Shown: positions 45,357-58,011, counted from the stretch's first letter. The stretch is 64,000 nt of DNA from Rhinopithecus roxellana (GCF_007565055.1 NC_044554.1:15043921-15107920), one strand, 5' to 3'. Numbers and translations: made by a program. The notes: generated from the letters alone by a model not told the origin.

Positions 45357-45486
45357 TTTTTCTTTTTGAGATCGATTCTCACTATGTTCCCCAGGCTGGT
45401 CTTGAACTCCTAGGTTCAAGCAATCCTTCCACCTCAGCCTCAGTAGCTGGGATTATAGGCATGCATGCACCACCATGCCCATCTTG
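45357..45486 (-). mobile_element. Alu monomer
   Basis: 'ttgagatcgattctcactat', 'ggctggtcttgaactcctag' and 'cacctcagcctcagtagctg', then a decayed end. One arm only. Confidence 0.8.
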
Positions 45487-46990
45487 CATCACATATTAAA
45501 CAAAACCTGCTTTCCTCTGTCATTTATCAGGATCCCATATAAACATAGTTTTTCTTTTACTCTCTATTTAATTCCACATTTTATTGTCTATTCCTTTTAT
45601 TACAGTACATTGAAGTAGGTTTAATATCTAATAAGGCTAGCCCCATATAAAAATATTTTTTGAGTCTTCTTGGTTATTCTCAGATGCTTTCAGTTGACCT
45701 TTGAAATGTTACTCAACTCCAAAATATGTATATTTGAATTGAATAAAATTTACATGTTAATTTTGAAAGGGTAACATTTTATGATGTTAAAACTCCTCAT
45801 TCACGATCAGGGTATACATTCAATTCACTCAAGTCTTGATTTATGTCTTTAGTATAATTTTATATTTCTGTCATGTATATTTTGTCATAATTATTGCTAC
45901 TGTGAATATTTCTAATATGCTATGTTATTCTATTCTATTGGTTATTGCTAGTATAAAGAGAAACTAAATATTTTTGTACCTTACCTTAAATCCATTCTTT
46001 TTTTAGTATTGTTAATTTATTAAATTAGTCTCTTTGGATTTCTAAGTCTACACTCACATTCTGCAAAATAGAATAACTTTTTCATTTTTGAATATTTTCC
46101 AATATTTGTATGCATTATTTCATTTTTTTCTTTAGTGCATTAGCTCTAAAATGATGTTGAATGAGAATGTTGATGTTGACTTTCTGCCTTGTTCCTGATT
46201 TTAATAGAAATGACATTAGCATTTTACTGTTTATCTTGATGCTGGCTCTTTGGTGTGTGGCAAATAGTCTATTGTATTTTCTTTCTACTTCTATTTTATT
46301 TAGAGGTTTTAAAAACGATATATGGTGAATTTTTATAAATCCAATTTTGTATACTATTGTTATAGTCATAACAATATGCATTTTCACACTCAATTTGTTG
46401 GTGTAATGAATTATCTGAAAAGAATGTTTAACATTGTACTATCCTTGAATATCTAGAATAAACTCAAATTGTTGCTCTTTTCATTTATTGTTGGATTAGA
46501 TTGGCAATATTTTATTTAAACTTTTCATCTATGTTGATAATGAAACCATTTATAAGTTTCTGGTTTGTACTATTGGGTTTTGTTAATCAGGTATTTCTAA
46601 TTGTATAAAATGGAGATTAATGTATTTTCTATAAGTTAATGTACATTAAATAACATGAGTTATCAGTTTTTAAAGACTAGATATATCTGTAACACCACCT
46701 GGGCCTGTATCTTTTCTTCAAAGCATGACTTTAGTTATCTTCTATGATTATTGGCTTGTTTAGGTTTTATTCTGTTCTTAGGCTAATTTTGGTAATTTAT
46801 ATTTTGTTGGAAATTTACCACTTTCCTCTAGATTTTCAATTTTATATCCATAGAGTTGCATATACTTTTCAACAGAAATGTATTATCTCCTATATCTGTG
46901 GTTAAATCTCTCATTTTAAACATGTATATTTTTCTTCCTTTTCTTAATCAAGTTTTCTGAAAGAATCTGCTTTTGTTTCAGATTGCTTTT

Positions 46991-47324
46991 CAAATAGGAG
47001 TGAGTTGAAGCGGAAAAGGTGAGACACAGTCATACAGGGAACAAGTACAGAGAAAGACCCTGTGGTGACACGGGGATAGCTGCCTCTCAGCACTATCTCA
47101 CAGTTTGCCTATAATTAGTATTTCAGGAGTTGATAAAGTCATTGCTTTCTAGCCATTAGATTGTCAAAAGTAGCTTGGCACAGTGCTGGGAGGCAAAGAG
47201 TTGTCAACTAATGTGACAAACTTAATAGATTGGAAGCTGCTGCCTGCTTCTTAGTGTTCTTTGAAACAATGTTTTTGACAGTAGATTTAGTTATCCAAAC
47301 CGAGTTCAGGTTCTGGCCATTTAC
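46991..47324. other. Unassigned DNA
   Basis: No family recognised. Confidence 0.4.
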
Positions 47325-47395
47325 TACACATCCCTGGCACATTGTAGGCACTCAACTAATAACTATTTGAATGAACAAATTTCTACTGAGTGCTC
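47325..47395 (+). mobile_element. L2 3' end
   Basis: 'catccctggcacattgtagg', 'cactcaactaataactattt' and 'gaatgaaca' is the L2 terminal text. A decayed echo of the last part ('aactatttgaaagaatgaat') follows at 47410. Confidence 0.55.
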
Positions 47396-47463
47396 TGAAA
47401 CACCCAGTAACTATTTGAAAGAATGAATATCTATTGCATGCTCTTAAACTCACTGAGTGTCAC

Positions 47464-47857
47464 TACATTAGTCTGTTCTCACATTGCTATAAAGAAACAT
47501 CTGAGACTGGGTAATTTATAAGGAAAAGAGGTTTAATTGGCTCACGGTTCTGCAGGTGGTACAGGAAGCTTAGTGGCTTCTGCTTTTGCGGAGGCCTCAG
47601 GAAGCTTTAACTCCTGGCAGAGGCAAAGTGGGAGCAGGTGTCTTACATGGCAGGAGCAAGGGGTAGGGGGAGATGCTGCACACTTTTAAACAACTCATGA
47701 GAACTCACTATCAAAACAGCACCAAGGGGATGGTGCTAAACCATTTATGAGAAACCACCTTCATGATCTGATCACCTCCCTACCATGCCCTACATCCAAC
47801 ACTGGGGATTATAATTTGACATGAAATTTGAGCAAGGACATGGATCCAAACAGTATC
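47464..47857 (-). mobile_element. MST-type MaLR LTR (solo)
   Basis: Antisense LTR: 'attagtctgttctcacattg', 'ctgggtaatttataaggaaa', 'ggcttctgcttttgcggagg', 'aaaccaccttcatgatctga', ending near 'aacagtatc'. 394 bp. Related to the THE1 copies but older. The 5-bp flanks gtcac/ttcac differ at one position. Confidence 0.85.
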
Positions 47858-47859
47858 TT

Positions 47860-50800
47860 CACCATCTGCATCTATAGAATGAAATGGTAACACCAACCAC
47901 AGGAATTTATCATGAGGTTTAAATAAAAAGAGTGCTTGTATATGCAAATACTTTCTTAGTTATAAAACATTATGAAAATGTAAAACTTTTGGCCTGAAAC
48001 TGTACTAGAATTAAATTCTTGGTCTGATAAGTCATCTACTTATATGTCACTTACTGTGTTTTTGTTTTCTTGACCCCTGCTTAATAGTTTATCATTCAAT
48101 AATAACCAATTTACCAAATAGATTTCAACAGCAATGGATTGCTCATTGGGATATGGGGCAGCATATATGGTTTGCCTGGTTCATGGTAAAATGTGACCTC
48201 AGGGCTTTCTCAGGCCCTGAACTCCAACTTTGTGTATTTTTTTAAAAAATTAGTAATTAAACAAGATATCTGACCACAAAAACCATGCATTTGACCTACT
48301 TTAACATATTCTACTCTCATTTGAGCTCTGAAAATTTCATCTGCTGGGATAATAAGGAAAATTATTCCATTATCAAATATTTGAAATGTGATTTATTCCC
48401 TAAGTTCAGATTTCCCTGTTTGTATCTAATTTGGCCAAGAAAAAAAAATTACTATGGTTTCAAGCTATCCAAAAATTACTAGCAGTTGGATGTTTGAAAT
48501 GACTGTAACAAAATAAATATCTCCAAGTCAACAAATCATGCCCTGTCATATCAATAGTAAGCATTGGATGATGTAATCACTAAGCCAGGACCTTCAAAAT
48601 CTTGGAGGATTTCTATGTGATTTTCTCTCTTAGCTGTCCCAATCAAAATTAGCCATTTGTATCAAATATTAGCAAATGTCAAAATATGGCAGTTAAAAGA
48701 AACCCCATCTTACTTTTAAGATGTTAGACCTTAGCCTAGGTTCAGTTTATCCTTGAGCAGAAGCACTATTGTATTGAAGGTCATTTGGAGGTCAGCATTA
48801 TTTTTCACCAGAAACACTCTTCACAGGCCTCTCTTAAGTTGGTAGTTGTCATTTTTCTCTCTTTTTTCTTTTCCTTTGACCTGGAAATCACAGGGCAGGC
48901 CATTGATGCCGAACCTTTATCAGGCTGCCTTAAAGCCATGACTCATTCTTAAATTTGGAGAAAGAGAGCTTAATGATTAACAGAATCAGGGAGAAGGACT
49001 ATGGCAGAAGCCCATAGCTGAGTTCCCAGGAAGCGCTGTTTATTGACTTCTAAAGTTTGGGGTTTTGGAGTCAGCAAGCAAAGCTCCTGACCTCACATCA
49101 CTCACCATCCTCTGTCACCCCTGGGTAAGGATCAGCCTGGCCACCCGGGTCAGAGAGCATGGATCCCTTAGACAGAGGGGTGTGTCGTACCCACTGTGGG
49201 ATGCCCTGGCCCTGGGTTCTCTGACTGGGAAGCATTTCTCACCTCAACTCATGGGGAGCCTTCAGATTTCCCTATTCTTGGGGAAAATCCTCACTCAAGC
49301 ACTTTAAATGACTCTTGGAAGAATAATGGGTCACCCACTGCAGGGGCTGGATTGTGTTTTCATGAAAGGGGAGTTAGGAAATCAACTCTTATATATATTG
49401 CATTTGATGGGCAATCTCAATTGCATGGATATTTAACTCAGAGTATTTCAGTGCAATATGTAAGAGTCATACACTATAGTATAAAATATAGGCACTTTGC
49501 CAGCTTTCTCAGCCTATGACCCCCAAAGGTGTCAAATCATGCCGAATAGTGAACACAATTATGAATACCTTTGACTGGAATTCTTTTACTGAAAAGGCAG
49601 TTAGTTGTTTACATTATTTCATGTACCTTAAAATAAGTATAAATTGTTATAAAATGAAAGGAGATTTTTGTGATCATCAATGTTTCAAAAAGGCTATTCA
49701 GAATAAACATGTACAAGTAAAACTTAAAAGTTGTAAACTAAACTGACCTTGCAGGTAGTAGTTCTGTGAACTAAACTAGCAGTTTTGCATGGAAGGAAGA
49801 ACAATGTCATCGATAATTTTGTGGGTCTTATTTAAAAGAATTTATTTTTTTTAAAAAAGCCATTAACAAAATCTGCTTTATGCATGAGAAATCTAACCCT
49901 TTAAAACTTATAAAACTTGTGAGTGTTAAGATTTGTTTGCTCTCATTTGCTGCTTATGCTGCAAGTATTAGGGTAAAGTAATAGTAATGGTGATAATTGT
50001 AAGGGCTTCAATTTAGTCAAACTATCATTTGTATCATTTATATAATTCATAAAATTATATTTTAAAAATAATTATTATTATAATTCTTTAAAAGTGAGCA
50101 TATAACCTATAGTTATTAGACTTATAAATTGGATCAGAACTATATTATTTGATTCTAGGCTTGTGGGTTATCATGAAACAAAACTCATAAGCCCTTTAGA
50201 ATAATCAGAACCACTGAGGGTTAGCAGTGCATGCAAAGGACTGTGAATTTTGTTAGAGACACTTGATTACAATCCAGAAATCTAATGCTACAATCATACT
50301 GTTTGTACCACTCGATTATTTACAAAACTGGATGGATTTGAACACTTTTTAGTCATGGGTTCAAATTCATTTACATACCTTAATACTAAAGTTATAGTAT
50401 TCACCTTGTTATAAACACCTTCTCTAGCATTTAAATGTAAAACTTGTGATATTTATCACTTATTGTATGAATTATATAAATGATAGAAAATTTGACTAAG
50501 TTGAGGCTTTAAAAATTATTATTACTTTTTGCATTAGTACCTGTAGCATTAGCACAAATGGGTGCAACCACGTCTTAACAGTGACCAGTTTTATAACTTT
50601 CAATGTGTTAGATTTTTCCATTACAAGTCAAATGTTGTCAATGGCCTTTTTCTTATGAAATCCTTTACTATTCATGAGCAAGGAAATTTTCATTAAATGA
50701 TTAGGAAGAAAAGGCATATTATATTGAACTGGGTAATGCTGAAAAGTTTATGTCTTTAGCAGAATTGTTAGACCTGTTCCTGGCTTTGAGCAATATCCAC

Positions 50801-51914
50801 ATTATCGTCATTAACTGAAAAATAAAGACAAAACTATGCCATTGTGTCCACTATGTGAAAAATAAAATCTCGTAATATCATAGGCATGGAAGTTGCTTAT
50901 CATTTCACATTTAGTGCTTTGTTTGAAACTGACCCATGACCCATTTGAGACCAAAGTTCATGCAATTGGCAAGTAATGGTTGCATTATTGTGTGGTTCCA
51001 ACATGGGAAGTGCACAAAAAAGGGATTCATAGAGATAAAGTGTGTGGAATGAACAGATTCCCTCTGAGCTTTATAGACTTTCTAAAATTCAAATATGGAA
51101 AAGGAATGAGAGAAATACATTATTAAAGGTAGCCAGTTTTATTCTCCCCCAACTCCACCCCAAAATAAAAGTCCTGGGATTCCCAGTTCTTGAATATTTT
51201 CATGCCTCTCAGAGTGAGTTTCATGATCCAGGACCTGTGCATTTATTAAACATGACAGAACGTTTAGCAGTGGGATAGTGCTGTATTTCAGCTATGTAAC
51301 GTGTTAAATAGGTCTTTATGTCTAGACTTCAACCCTAAATATGATCTACCATATTTGGAGGCCGGAGGAAAAGAAATTCAGATTTGGAGTGTTTCCTGGC
51401 ACTTGCACATAGCCAAAACTACTTCCCTGCACACTTGTGTGCCACGCACAGGCCAGGCAGATGAGGAGAAAAGTCCAATGCTTGACAATGTAAAGTTGAA
51501 AGGGAGGCTTACCCTAGGAACAAGAACCACTTAGCGGTTCAGAATTTCTACCTCCTGCTTCAATGAATCAAGCAGGGTTTGCCTTCTTTCTTCAGCATCA
51601 TTTTTCAAAGGGAAGAAAAGCTTCTTATAAGGCTTCTCAGGGAAAAAATGAGGGAGAAGGGCTGCCCAGAAAGATATTCAAAGTTAGGAGTTTGTCATTG
51701 GGGTCAGCATGGCTAGGAAGGGGCTCTATTTTAGGAAGTCAAAGCCTTTGGTTTAATTCACAGCTCTCCTACTTAGTAGAGACCTTGGGGAAGTCTCCTG
51801 TTTTCTTAATTCATGTTAAATTGGACCACAGCCACACCCATTTGCTTACATGTTGCTTCTGGCTGCTTTCATGATACAACTGTTGAGTAGTTGCAACGAA
51901 AACTGTGTGGCTTG
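47860..51914. other. Unassigned AT-rich DNA, about 4 kb
   Basis: The largest stretch without a recognised repeat. The portion 49040-49260 is richer in G+C and holds frames of 80 and 107 codons (49065-49307, 49196-49519) without a motif. 50030-50100 is almost pure A/T. 51725-51800 looks faintly like MIR. No exon or RNA gene is evident. Confidence 0.4.
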
Positions 51915-52269
51915 TGCTATGGTTTGAATGTGTTTGACTCCTCTAAGTTTGTGTGTTGAAAGTCAAATCCCTGGTGCAACAGCGTTGGGAGATGGGGTCT
52001 AATGGGAAATGTTTAGGTTAGAATAATGCCATCATAAAAAAGGCTTGCAGGAGAAGTTTTGCTCTTTTCTGCTCTTCTGCCATGTCCAGAGGATGCAGCA
52101 TTCAACGTGCCGTCTTGGAAGGAGCAACCAGACCCTCACCAGACACCAGATACTGGTGTCTTGGTTTTGAAATTCCCAGCCTCCAGAACTGTGAGAAATA
52201 AATTTCTGTTCTTTATAAGTTACTCAGTCTCAAGTGTTATGTTATAGCAGTGCAGAATGAACTCAGTCA
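51915..52269 (+). mobile_element. MST-type MaLR LTR (solo)
   Basis: Starts 'tgctatggtttgaatgtgtt' and ends 'gaatgaactcagtca', 355 bp, with 'cccagcctccagaactgtga' and 'ctttataagttactcagtct' near the 3' end. A perfect 5-bp duplication 'gcttg' flanks it (51910-51914 and 52270-52274). Confidence 0.93.
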
Positions 52270-52589
52270 GCTTGCGAAAGAAAAAATATTTATAATCTAA
52301 TCTTTTATATAAAAAAGTTTGCCAACCCTAATCTAGACCAAATTTTAGGGTAGCAAACTGATTAAACTATTTGACACTATGATGTGGATGACTAATCTCT
52401 CCCATCTCCAAGAAGATTAACTTAGTAAAATGCTCTCAAGGCAAAATAAATTACAATTACATAAATAAAATCTCGGTGGGTGAGCAGATAGTTTTTAGCA
52501 GCTATCTTTCTCTAGGCCTACCAGAAAGTGCCTACCTTTTCAGGTACATACATACTCCATTTAAGCCTATTTTTAGTTAGCTCAACACA

Positions 52590-52975
52590 CTGTGCTTACT
52601 TATGTCTCTGTTCACTCTGCTTGGGTTGTCCTTTCCATTCCTGCACCACTCCCATATACCTGGATAATTCCTACCTGTTCTTACAACTTAGCACAAATCT
52701 CATGTAAGCTATTCCCCAGTGAAGGCTTTTCAACACCTCTTCCAATCCATCCCAACATTTTTTCTTGCTTAATCTCAATTCTAAATACCATAATGTGTAT
52801 TATTTATTTTACCAAAGTATTTATCACAATTTATTATAATTATCCATCTGTGTGTTTCCTCCATTAAATTATAAACTCTGAGAGCATGGACCATCTCTCT
52901 TTACTCTTACATTCCCTAGCACTGTGCTTGGCATATGGTAGGTTAATAGTATGCAGCGAACCAATATTTATTCAT
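52590..52975 (+). mobile_element. L2 3' region
   Basis: 'ttaaattataaactctgaga' (52863), 'ccctagcactgtgcttggca' (52913) and upstream 'ccccagtgaaggcttttcaa' follow L2 in order, ending near 'accaatatttatt'. Confidence 0.8.
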
Positions 52976-53749
52976 ATCCCTGAGTCTAACCCCTAATAAG
53001 TAAAATTCTGGCTACCTATTTCAATGGCAGGAATGCCCATAAGCAGAGCATTTTCTCAGAAAATTTCCTTGAATACTGTGAAAATGGGTAGACATCCGTA
53101 ATTGTGTCCTTATCTGTCATAGCAAACTGACTTTCAGAGCACTGCTAATAGGTATTGAATTTCCAGAAAATTTTTTGTGTTGAGAAAAGTCTTGAACAAG
53201 GTCATGTGCTCAGAAAGTATGAATTGTAGCTTTTGTAAGCTCAGGTGTGCCAAAGCATTGATAATATGGGCAGTATTTTCCCAAGACTGAAATATTTGTG
53301 AATAATTTTCCCATTATGTCAGTACTCAGCATTGAATCCAACAATATTAAACAAATCCTTCTTCTTTATTTAACTTTACTGGAAAGCTTTACAGAATTAT
53401 ACATTATTCATGTAGGACTTTATCATGGAAGTAACAAGCTGAGGACCCAAATAGGAAACACCATTAATACTATCAAGTTTTATAAAATGTGGGAGTCCTG
53501 GCCTCTATTTTACAATGTCCCAGACTTGGCTTGAAGTTAAAATCAACTTACCATGAATGTTACTTCTGAAAACAGCCTTGATCGGCACTCATTATTAAAC
53601 ATGAGAATGCATTCAGACGTATTGTCAGACGTCCTGCCGCTACCGGAGAACAATATGGCACAGGAGGGAACCTCCACTGCTAGGCAATAGAAGGACTTTT
53701 GAGTCTTCATCAGATGCAGTGGAAATTTGTTGTTTGTTCTGCTTAACAT
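52976..53749. other. Unassigned DNA
   Basis: Nothing recognised. Frames up to about 100 codons at 53298-53948 have no motifs and partly overlap on opposite strands. Confidence 0.4.
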
Positions 53750-54130
53750 TCACTTTCTTTTCTTTTGGTATATTTTCTTTTGGTGACCCACCGCTTCCTC
53801 CCTCCACAGTCCACGTGGTTTTGGTGGGCCTGACTCTACACTTACTCACTCTAGGCGTTAGGAGACATGCTCCAGACTGGGCCCATCTGCATTTCCATCC
53901 TAGTGTCTGGTTCAAGGATAGCATATGACTCTTGGCCAGTTCTTTCATAATAAACTATACCTGGAATTGCCAAGGGCTCCCAAGTCGACAGGTCCTGCCT
54001 GAGAGTGATGTCTCTACAGGAAAGAGTGGAGCTAAGAGATGGAGGGAGTCCTAGCAGCATCATCTGAGTTATGCCAAATGGCTGAAAATTCCTTTGGACT
54101 TTTCAGTTATCTTAATAAATAAATACATTT
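53750..54130 (+). mobile_element. Unassigned LTR-like repeat, third copy
   Basis: 'gtgacccaccgcttcctccc', 'gtggagctaagagatggagg', 'agcatcatctgagttatgcc' and 'cctttggacttttcagttat' share layout with the copies at 19590 and 39470. Confidence 0.45.
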
Positions 54131-54479
54131 TTAAAATTAATTTAATTTGAGTTAGGATCTTTATTGGTTACAACCAAACAGTTCTTTCAGCTCTAATCTA
54201 TAAATAATACTGTAATGAAATTAAAAAATTAACTGGAAAAGATATCTAAGAAAAGTCCAAAGAGTTCAAATAATAGAAAAGTAAAATAAAATATAAAGAG
54301 AATTAGCATTAAATATCTCTAAAACTCTACTGAAGGTAGCTTCAAAAATTACACAAACTGCCTTGGGAATAATTCAACTCAACTTGGAACAATACATAAC
54401 ATAAAGTTATTGTATTTTTGCTTTTTAGTTTTTAATCATAATTTTGAGTATAACATTTTAGTCATTTTGGGCATTAATA

Positions 54480-54965
54480 ATTTGAATGTTATAATTAATA
54501 TTATATAAAGGTAATGCTTTTTATTAATTACATATTTTTAAAAGGATTAGTTCATTCTTTAAAAATATATTATGAAATATTTAATATAAATGAAACTATA
54601 ATGGAAACATAAAATATACAAATCTAAAATAATATAACAAACACTTGCAAACTTATTGGTCTGTATAATAAATATATTATTGTAAGTAAAATTCCTAAAT
54701 TCCTCCCTGGATAAATCCCTCTCTTTCCCTCCTAGAAGTAATCACTACCCTGAATTTGTGTTTATTATTCCCATGCATTTCTTCATACTTCACTATATAT
54801 GTCTGAAAGCCTGAACAACAGTTAGTGTTATTTAGTGTGTTTCTAAGCTTTATGTAAGTGATATGAGTGTATATTTTCTTCTTCAACTTGCTTTTTAAGT
54901 CAAACATTACGTTTGCAAAATTCATTCATGTTGAAATTCATTTCATTCATTCATTTTTACAACAT
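54480..54965 (-). mobile_element. L1M 3' end
   Basis: Antisense L1M text: 'gaagtaatcactaccctgaa', 'tattcccatgcatttcttca' and 'ttcaacttgctttttaagtc', then 'aaattcattcatgttgaaat'. The left limit is vague. Confidence 0.65.
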
Positions 54966-55349
54966 TTCAAGTTTTAACAGTTTGAGAACCTGGTTGGGGG
55001 TAAGGAAAAATCTATGAAATAGGATTTTCACTAAAATTTCACTAAAATTTAGCATTTTCTTCAATTATAAAATAAGCAACCAACTATAGTAATATGTGAC
55101 TTTGTCACCAGTCGAAATTACAGACATTTCCGTGTTACATTATGGTTGATACAGAGATCTCAAAATACAGACTAAACTCATTATTACTTTGAGATTGTTT
55201 GTTGCTAATCTTGCTACTGCATTTTACTATTTAATGAGTTAATACAACACCATAGTACCATAATTATTTCAGTATGCTGACAATAATCATGCTAATCAAC
55301 GTAATTTGTTTCTTTGTAATCCTATATATTTTATATAAAAGCATAAAAA

Positions 55350-55646
55350 TTTTTTTTTTTTTTTTGAGACGGAGTCTCGCTCTGTCACCCAGGCTGGAGT
55401 GCAGTGGTGCGATCTCGGCTCACTGCAAGCTCCGCCTCCCGGGTTCTCGCCATTCTCCTGCTTTAGCCTCCTGAGTAACTGGGACTACAGGCGCCCGCCA
55501 CCACGCCCGGCTAATCTTTTGTATTTTCAGTAGAGACGGGGTTTCACTGTGTTAGTGAGGATGATCTCGATCTCCTGACCTCGTGATCCGCCTGCCTCAG
55601 CCTCCTAAAGTGCTGGGATTACAGGTGTGAGCCACCGCGCTCAGCC
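55350..55646 (-). mobile_element. AluY-like
   Basis: Antisense Alu from 'gagacggagtctcgctctgt' to 'accgcgctcagcc'. Many CpGs are retained. Lacks the 'gatccgg' state seen in the two monkey-type copies (reads 'gtgcgatctcgg'). Confidence 0.93.
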
Positions 55647-55739
55647 TAGGCATCAAACATTTTTAAACATTATCCTGAGAAGAGCTTCATATACTTCATC
55701 AGACTGCCAGAGAGGTTCTTCACACAAACAAGGTTAAGC

Positions 55740-56325
55740 ATGTTTGCTCCTATGCAATTCCACTAAAACTCCTAAGTATCTGCCCAAGATATATAAAAAT
55801 GTATGCTCCTACAAAGACCTGCATGTGAATGTTCATGGCAGTATTATTTGTAATAGCCAGAAGTCTAGCTATACATGGAAATATCACTTTAGCAATAAAA
55901 AGGAACTATCTATTGATATATGCCTCAACACAGATGAACTTCAAAACATTATGCTAACGAAAGAAGCCAGATACAAAAGACCACAAATTTTATTCCATTT
56001 ATAGGAAATGTCTAGAAAAGACAAATCCATAGAGACAGATAGTGAATTAGTGGTTTCTTGGTGATGGGAGTGGAGAAGATGGGATTAACTGAAAATTGAC
56101 ATGAGGGATCTCAAGTTTATTATCTCATGTAATATTGCACAATTTTGTACATTAATTAAATAATAAATTTGATAAACATAACACATTTTTGGTAATGAAA
56201 ATGCTCTAAAATTGGGTTGTGGTAATATTGCACAACTTTATAAATTTATTAAAAATCACTGAATTCTACACTTCAAATAGCCAAAATTTATGATATTTAA
56301 ATTAAACCATAATGCAGCTACTAAA
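55740..56325 (+). mobile_element. L1M 3' end
   Basis: Sense L1M: 'gtaatagccagaagtctagc' (55851), 'agcaataaaaaggaactatc', 'aaagaagccagatacaaaag' (55960) and 'acttcaaatagccaaaattt'. It covers the ORF2 tail and 3' UTR and stops before the antisense L1M at 56345. Confidence 0.8.
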
Positions 56326-56344
56326 AAACCAAGAATTTTTGTTC

Positions 56345-56700
56345 CATTGTATAACCAGATCATTTATTTATTTTCTGATGGATATTTATTAATAGCAATG
56401 TCACTATGAGTATTCTTGTGCATCGCCTTTTGCTCTCAACAGGCATGTCTTCGTGTTGTATAGCTAGAAGCAGAATCACTATCTTGCTTCTACTTCACTA
56501 AATATTGAAAAATTGTTTTCCACATGTTTGCAACAACTTATCTTCCACCAGCCATTTGTAAGAATTTTTGTTAATTCATAGCCTCACTAATACTTGGTAA
56601 GGTCAGACTTTTAACTTTTGACAATCTAATAGGTATGAAATGATACCTTGTTTTAATTTGCTTTGCAACATTTTTTCAACTGATATGAGACACTGGTGTT
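56345..56700 (-). mobile_element. L1M 3' end, opposite orientation
   Basis: Antisense L1M: 'ccattgtataaccagatcat' start, 'ttgttttccacatgtttgca', 'ccagccatttgtaagaattt' and 'ctaataggtatgaaatgata'. Confidence 0.6.
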
Positions 56701-56724
56701 TCCCCTTCTGTGAATCAAGGCAAG

Positions 56725-56830
56725 ACAGTGTAGTGCTGAGGTGCTGGTGGACTTCTGACTAGGTTTGAATTATGGCTTTACCACTTTCTAGAGGTTATGT
56801 AACATGGGAAAAGTATTAATTTTTTAATAT
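56725..56830 (+). mobile_element. MIR fragment
   Basis: 'agtgctgaggtgctggtgga', 'taggtttgaattatggcttt' and 'accactttctagaggttatg' is the MIR core. Confidence 0.5.
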
Positions 56831-57039
56831 ATAACTTCATATATTTGCTTAAATTTATTCCTAAAGGCCATATTTTTGTTCTTGTGTTGCTTCTTTTAAT
56901 TATTTTATATTTTTTCCTGTTTTCCATGTAGGTTATCATATCACTTGTAACATATACAGAGAAACTATGAGGGTGAATATGTGATTTACAAAAGCTAGTT
57001 GGATTTTTATTCACCAGAAAAAAATATCAGTTAAACTGA

Positions 57040-57215
57040 AGAACATCAAAGTCAAAGAGAAATTCTTTAAAGATCCAGAAAAAAGAATGATCCAGATTGC
57101 CTTCAAATGAGCAGCAGTTTAAATGAGGACTGACTTCTCAACAGCAACGATGAAAACCAATGTAACTATATCTTCAATAAACTGAAAGAAACAACTGCCA
57201 ACTAAGAATTTAGTT
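57040..57215 (+). mobile_element. L1M ORF1 fragment
   Basis: 'acatcaaagtcaaagagaaa' (57046), 'gactgacttctcaacagcaa' and 'caactgccaactaagaattt' are sense L1 ORF1 C-terminal phrases. Confidence 0.6.
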
Positions 57216-57239
57216 TGTTCTTTTTCAACCTTTACATAT

Positions 57240-57720
57240 TTTGTTTTTTTCTGTTCTTATTTTACTGTTTAGAATCAGGATATTAAATATAACACAATAT
57301 TAAATAAAACTGGTGATAGAGGACATCCTTGCCTCATTCAAAATCTTAAAGGGAATGCTTTTAATGTTTTGCCAACAAGAATAATGTTTCTTCTGGAGCT
57401 TTTGTAAATATCCTTTATCAGATTAAAGTATCTCCTTTCAATTTTCATTTTTCTATGAGTTTATTATAAAAGGGTGCTGAATTCCAGTATCTGTTGAAAT
57501 GATTAAAATTGTTTTTTCCTTTGTTAACACAGCAAATCATAGTAATAACTTTTCTAATGTTAAATTACTCTTTTAGTCATGAAATGAACCTAAAACTGCT
57601 ATCCTGTATTACCGTTTTTACATTTTGCCGGATTTAGTTTACCAATAGGTTTGTTTAGGATTTGCAAATCTTTGTAAATGAGTGATTGAGTTTGGCCCAT
57701 AATTTTCCATTCTTATATTA
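57240..57720 (-). mobile_element. L1M ORF2 fragment
   Basis: Antisense ORF2: 'aaaactggtgatagaggaca' (57306), 'cttaaagggaatgcttttaa', 'cctttatcagattaaagtat' and 'gggtgctgaattccagtatc'. Reverse-transcriptase region, frames broken. Confidence 0.75.
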
Positions 57721-57807
57721 CCCTGTCTGGGATTGGCAAGTGGAACACAGGATGATTTCATCTGTCACTCCTGGCCCTCAGTGAGCACCCTTCTGCAGTG
57801 CAAAACC

Positions 57808-57922
57808 CTAGATTCAATCTTTAGTAATAAGAGTTAAGTTAAACATCAGGTTCACTGCGTATGTCCATTTACGAGTGGACATGATGTTTAACTTAACTCT
57901 TATTACTAAAGATTGAAGCTAG
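57808..57922. repeat. Long near-perfect inverted repeat (hairpin)
   Basis: 57813-57848 is the exact reverse complement of 57882-57917, 36 of 36 bases. Four more pairs follow after one mismatch, giving 41-base arms (57808-57848 and 57882-57922). The 33-base centre holds a second stem: TGTCCA (57862-57867) pairs with TGGACA (57876-57881), which abuts the long right arm, leaving a 13-base bulge on the left. It matches no repeat family I know; its length and sequence rule out MADE1. Origin and function unknown. Confidence 0.95.
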
Positions 57923-58011
57923 TCAGAATGTTCCTCCCGAACACTCTAAGTCTGACTACACCATCCTCAATTTAAGAGCTTTGTTCTGGACTATGTTTTG
58001 TTCTGCGTTTT

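Larger units (their letters stand above)
44375..46990 (-). mobile_element. L1M, long antisense stretch
   Basis: Starts with 3' text ('gctatataatattccttaaa', 'tttccaccagcaacacctga', 'ggccacttgaatttcctgtt') and, past a MIR and an Alu monomer, continues through ORF2: 'ctaataaggctagccccata' (45629), 'gactttctgccttgttcctg' (46179), 'gatgctggctctttgg', then 'tagattggcaatattttatt' (46497) and 'ctttcctctagattttcaat'. The order is that of an antisense L1 from 3' end to reverse transcriptase. Ancient; all frames broken. Confidence 0.75.

Noticed and set aside
53640..53948. 102-codon minus-strand frame with a Lys/Gly-rich middle
   Set aside because: Overlaps an LTR-like repeat copy and is opposed by open frames on the other strand over the same bases.
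57813..57917. The inverted repeat as a MADE1/mariner palindrome
   Set aside because: MADE1 is about 80 bp with a well-known TIR beginning 'ttaggttggtgcaaaag'; no such sequence is present and the loop is much longer.
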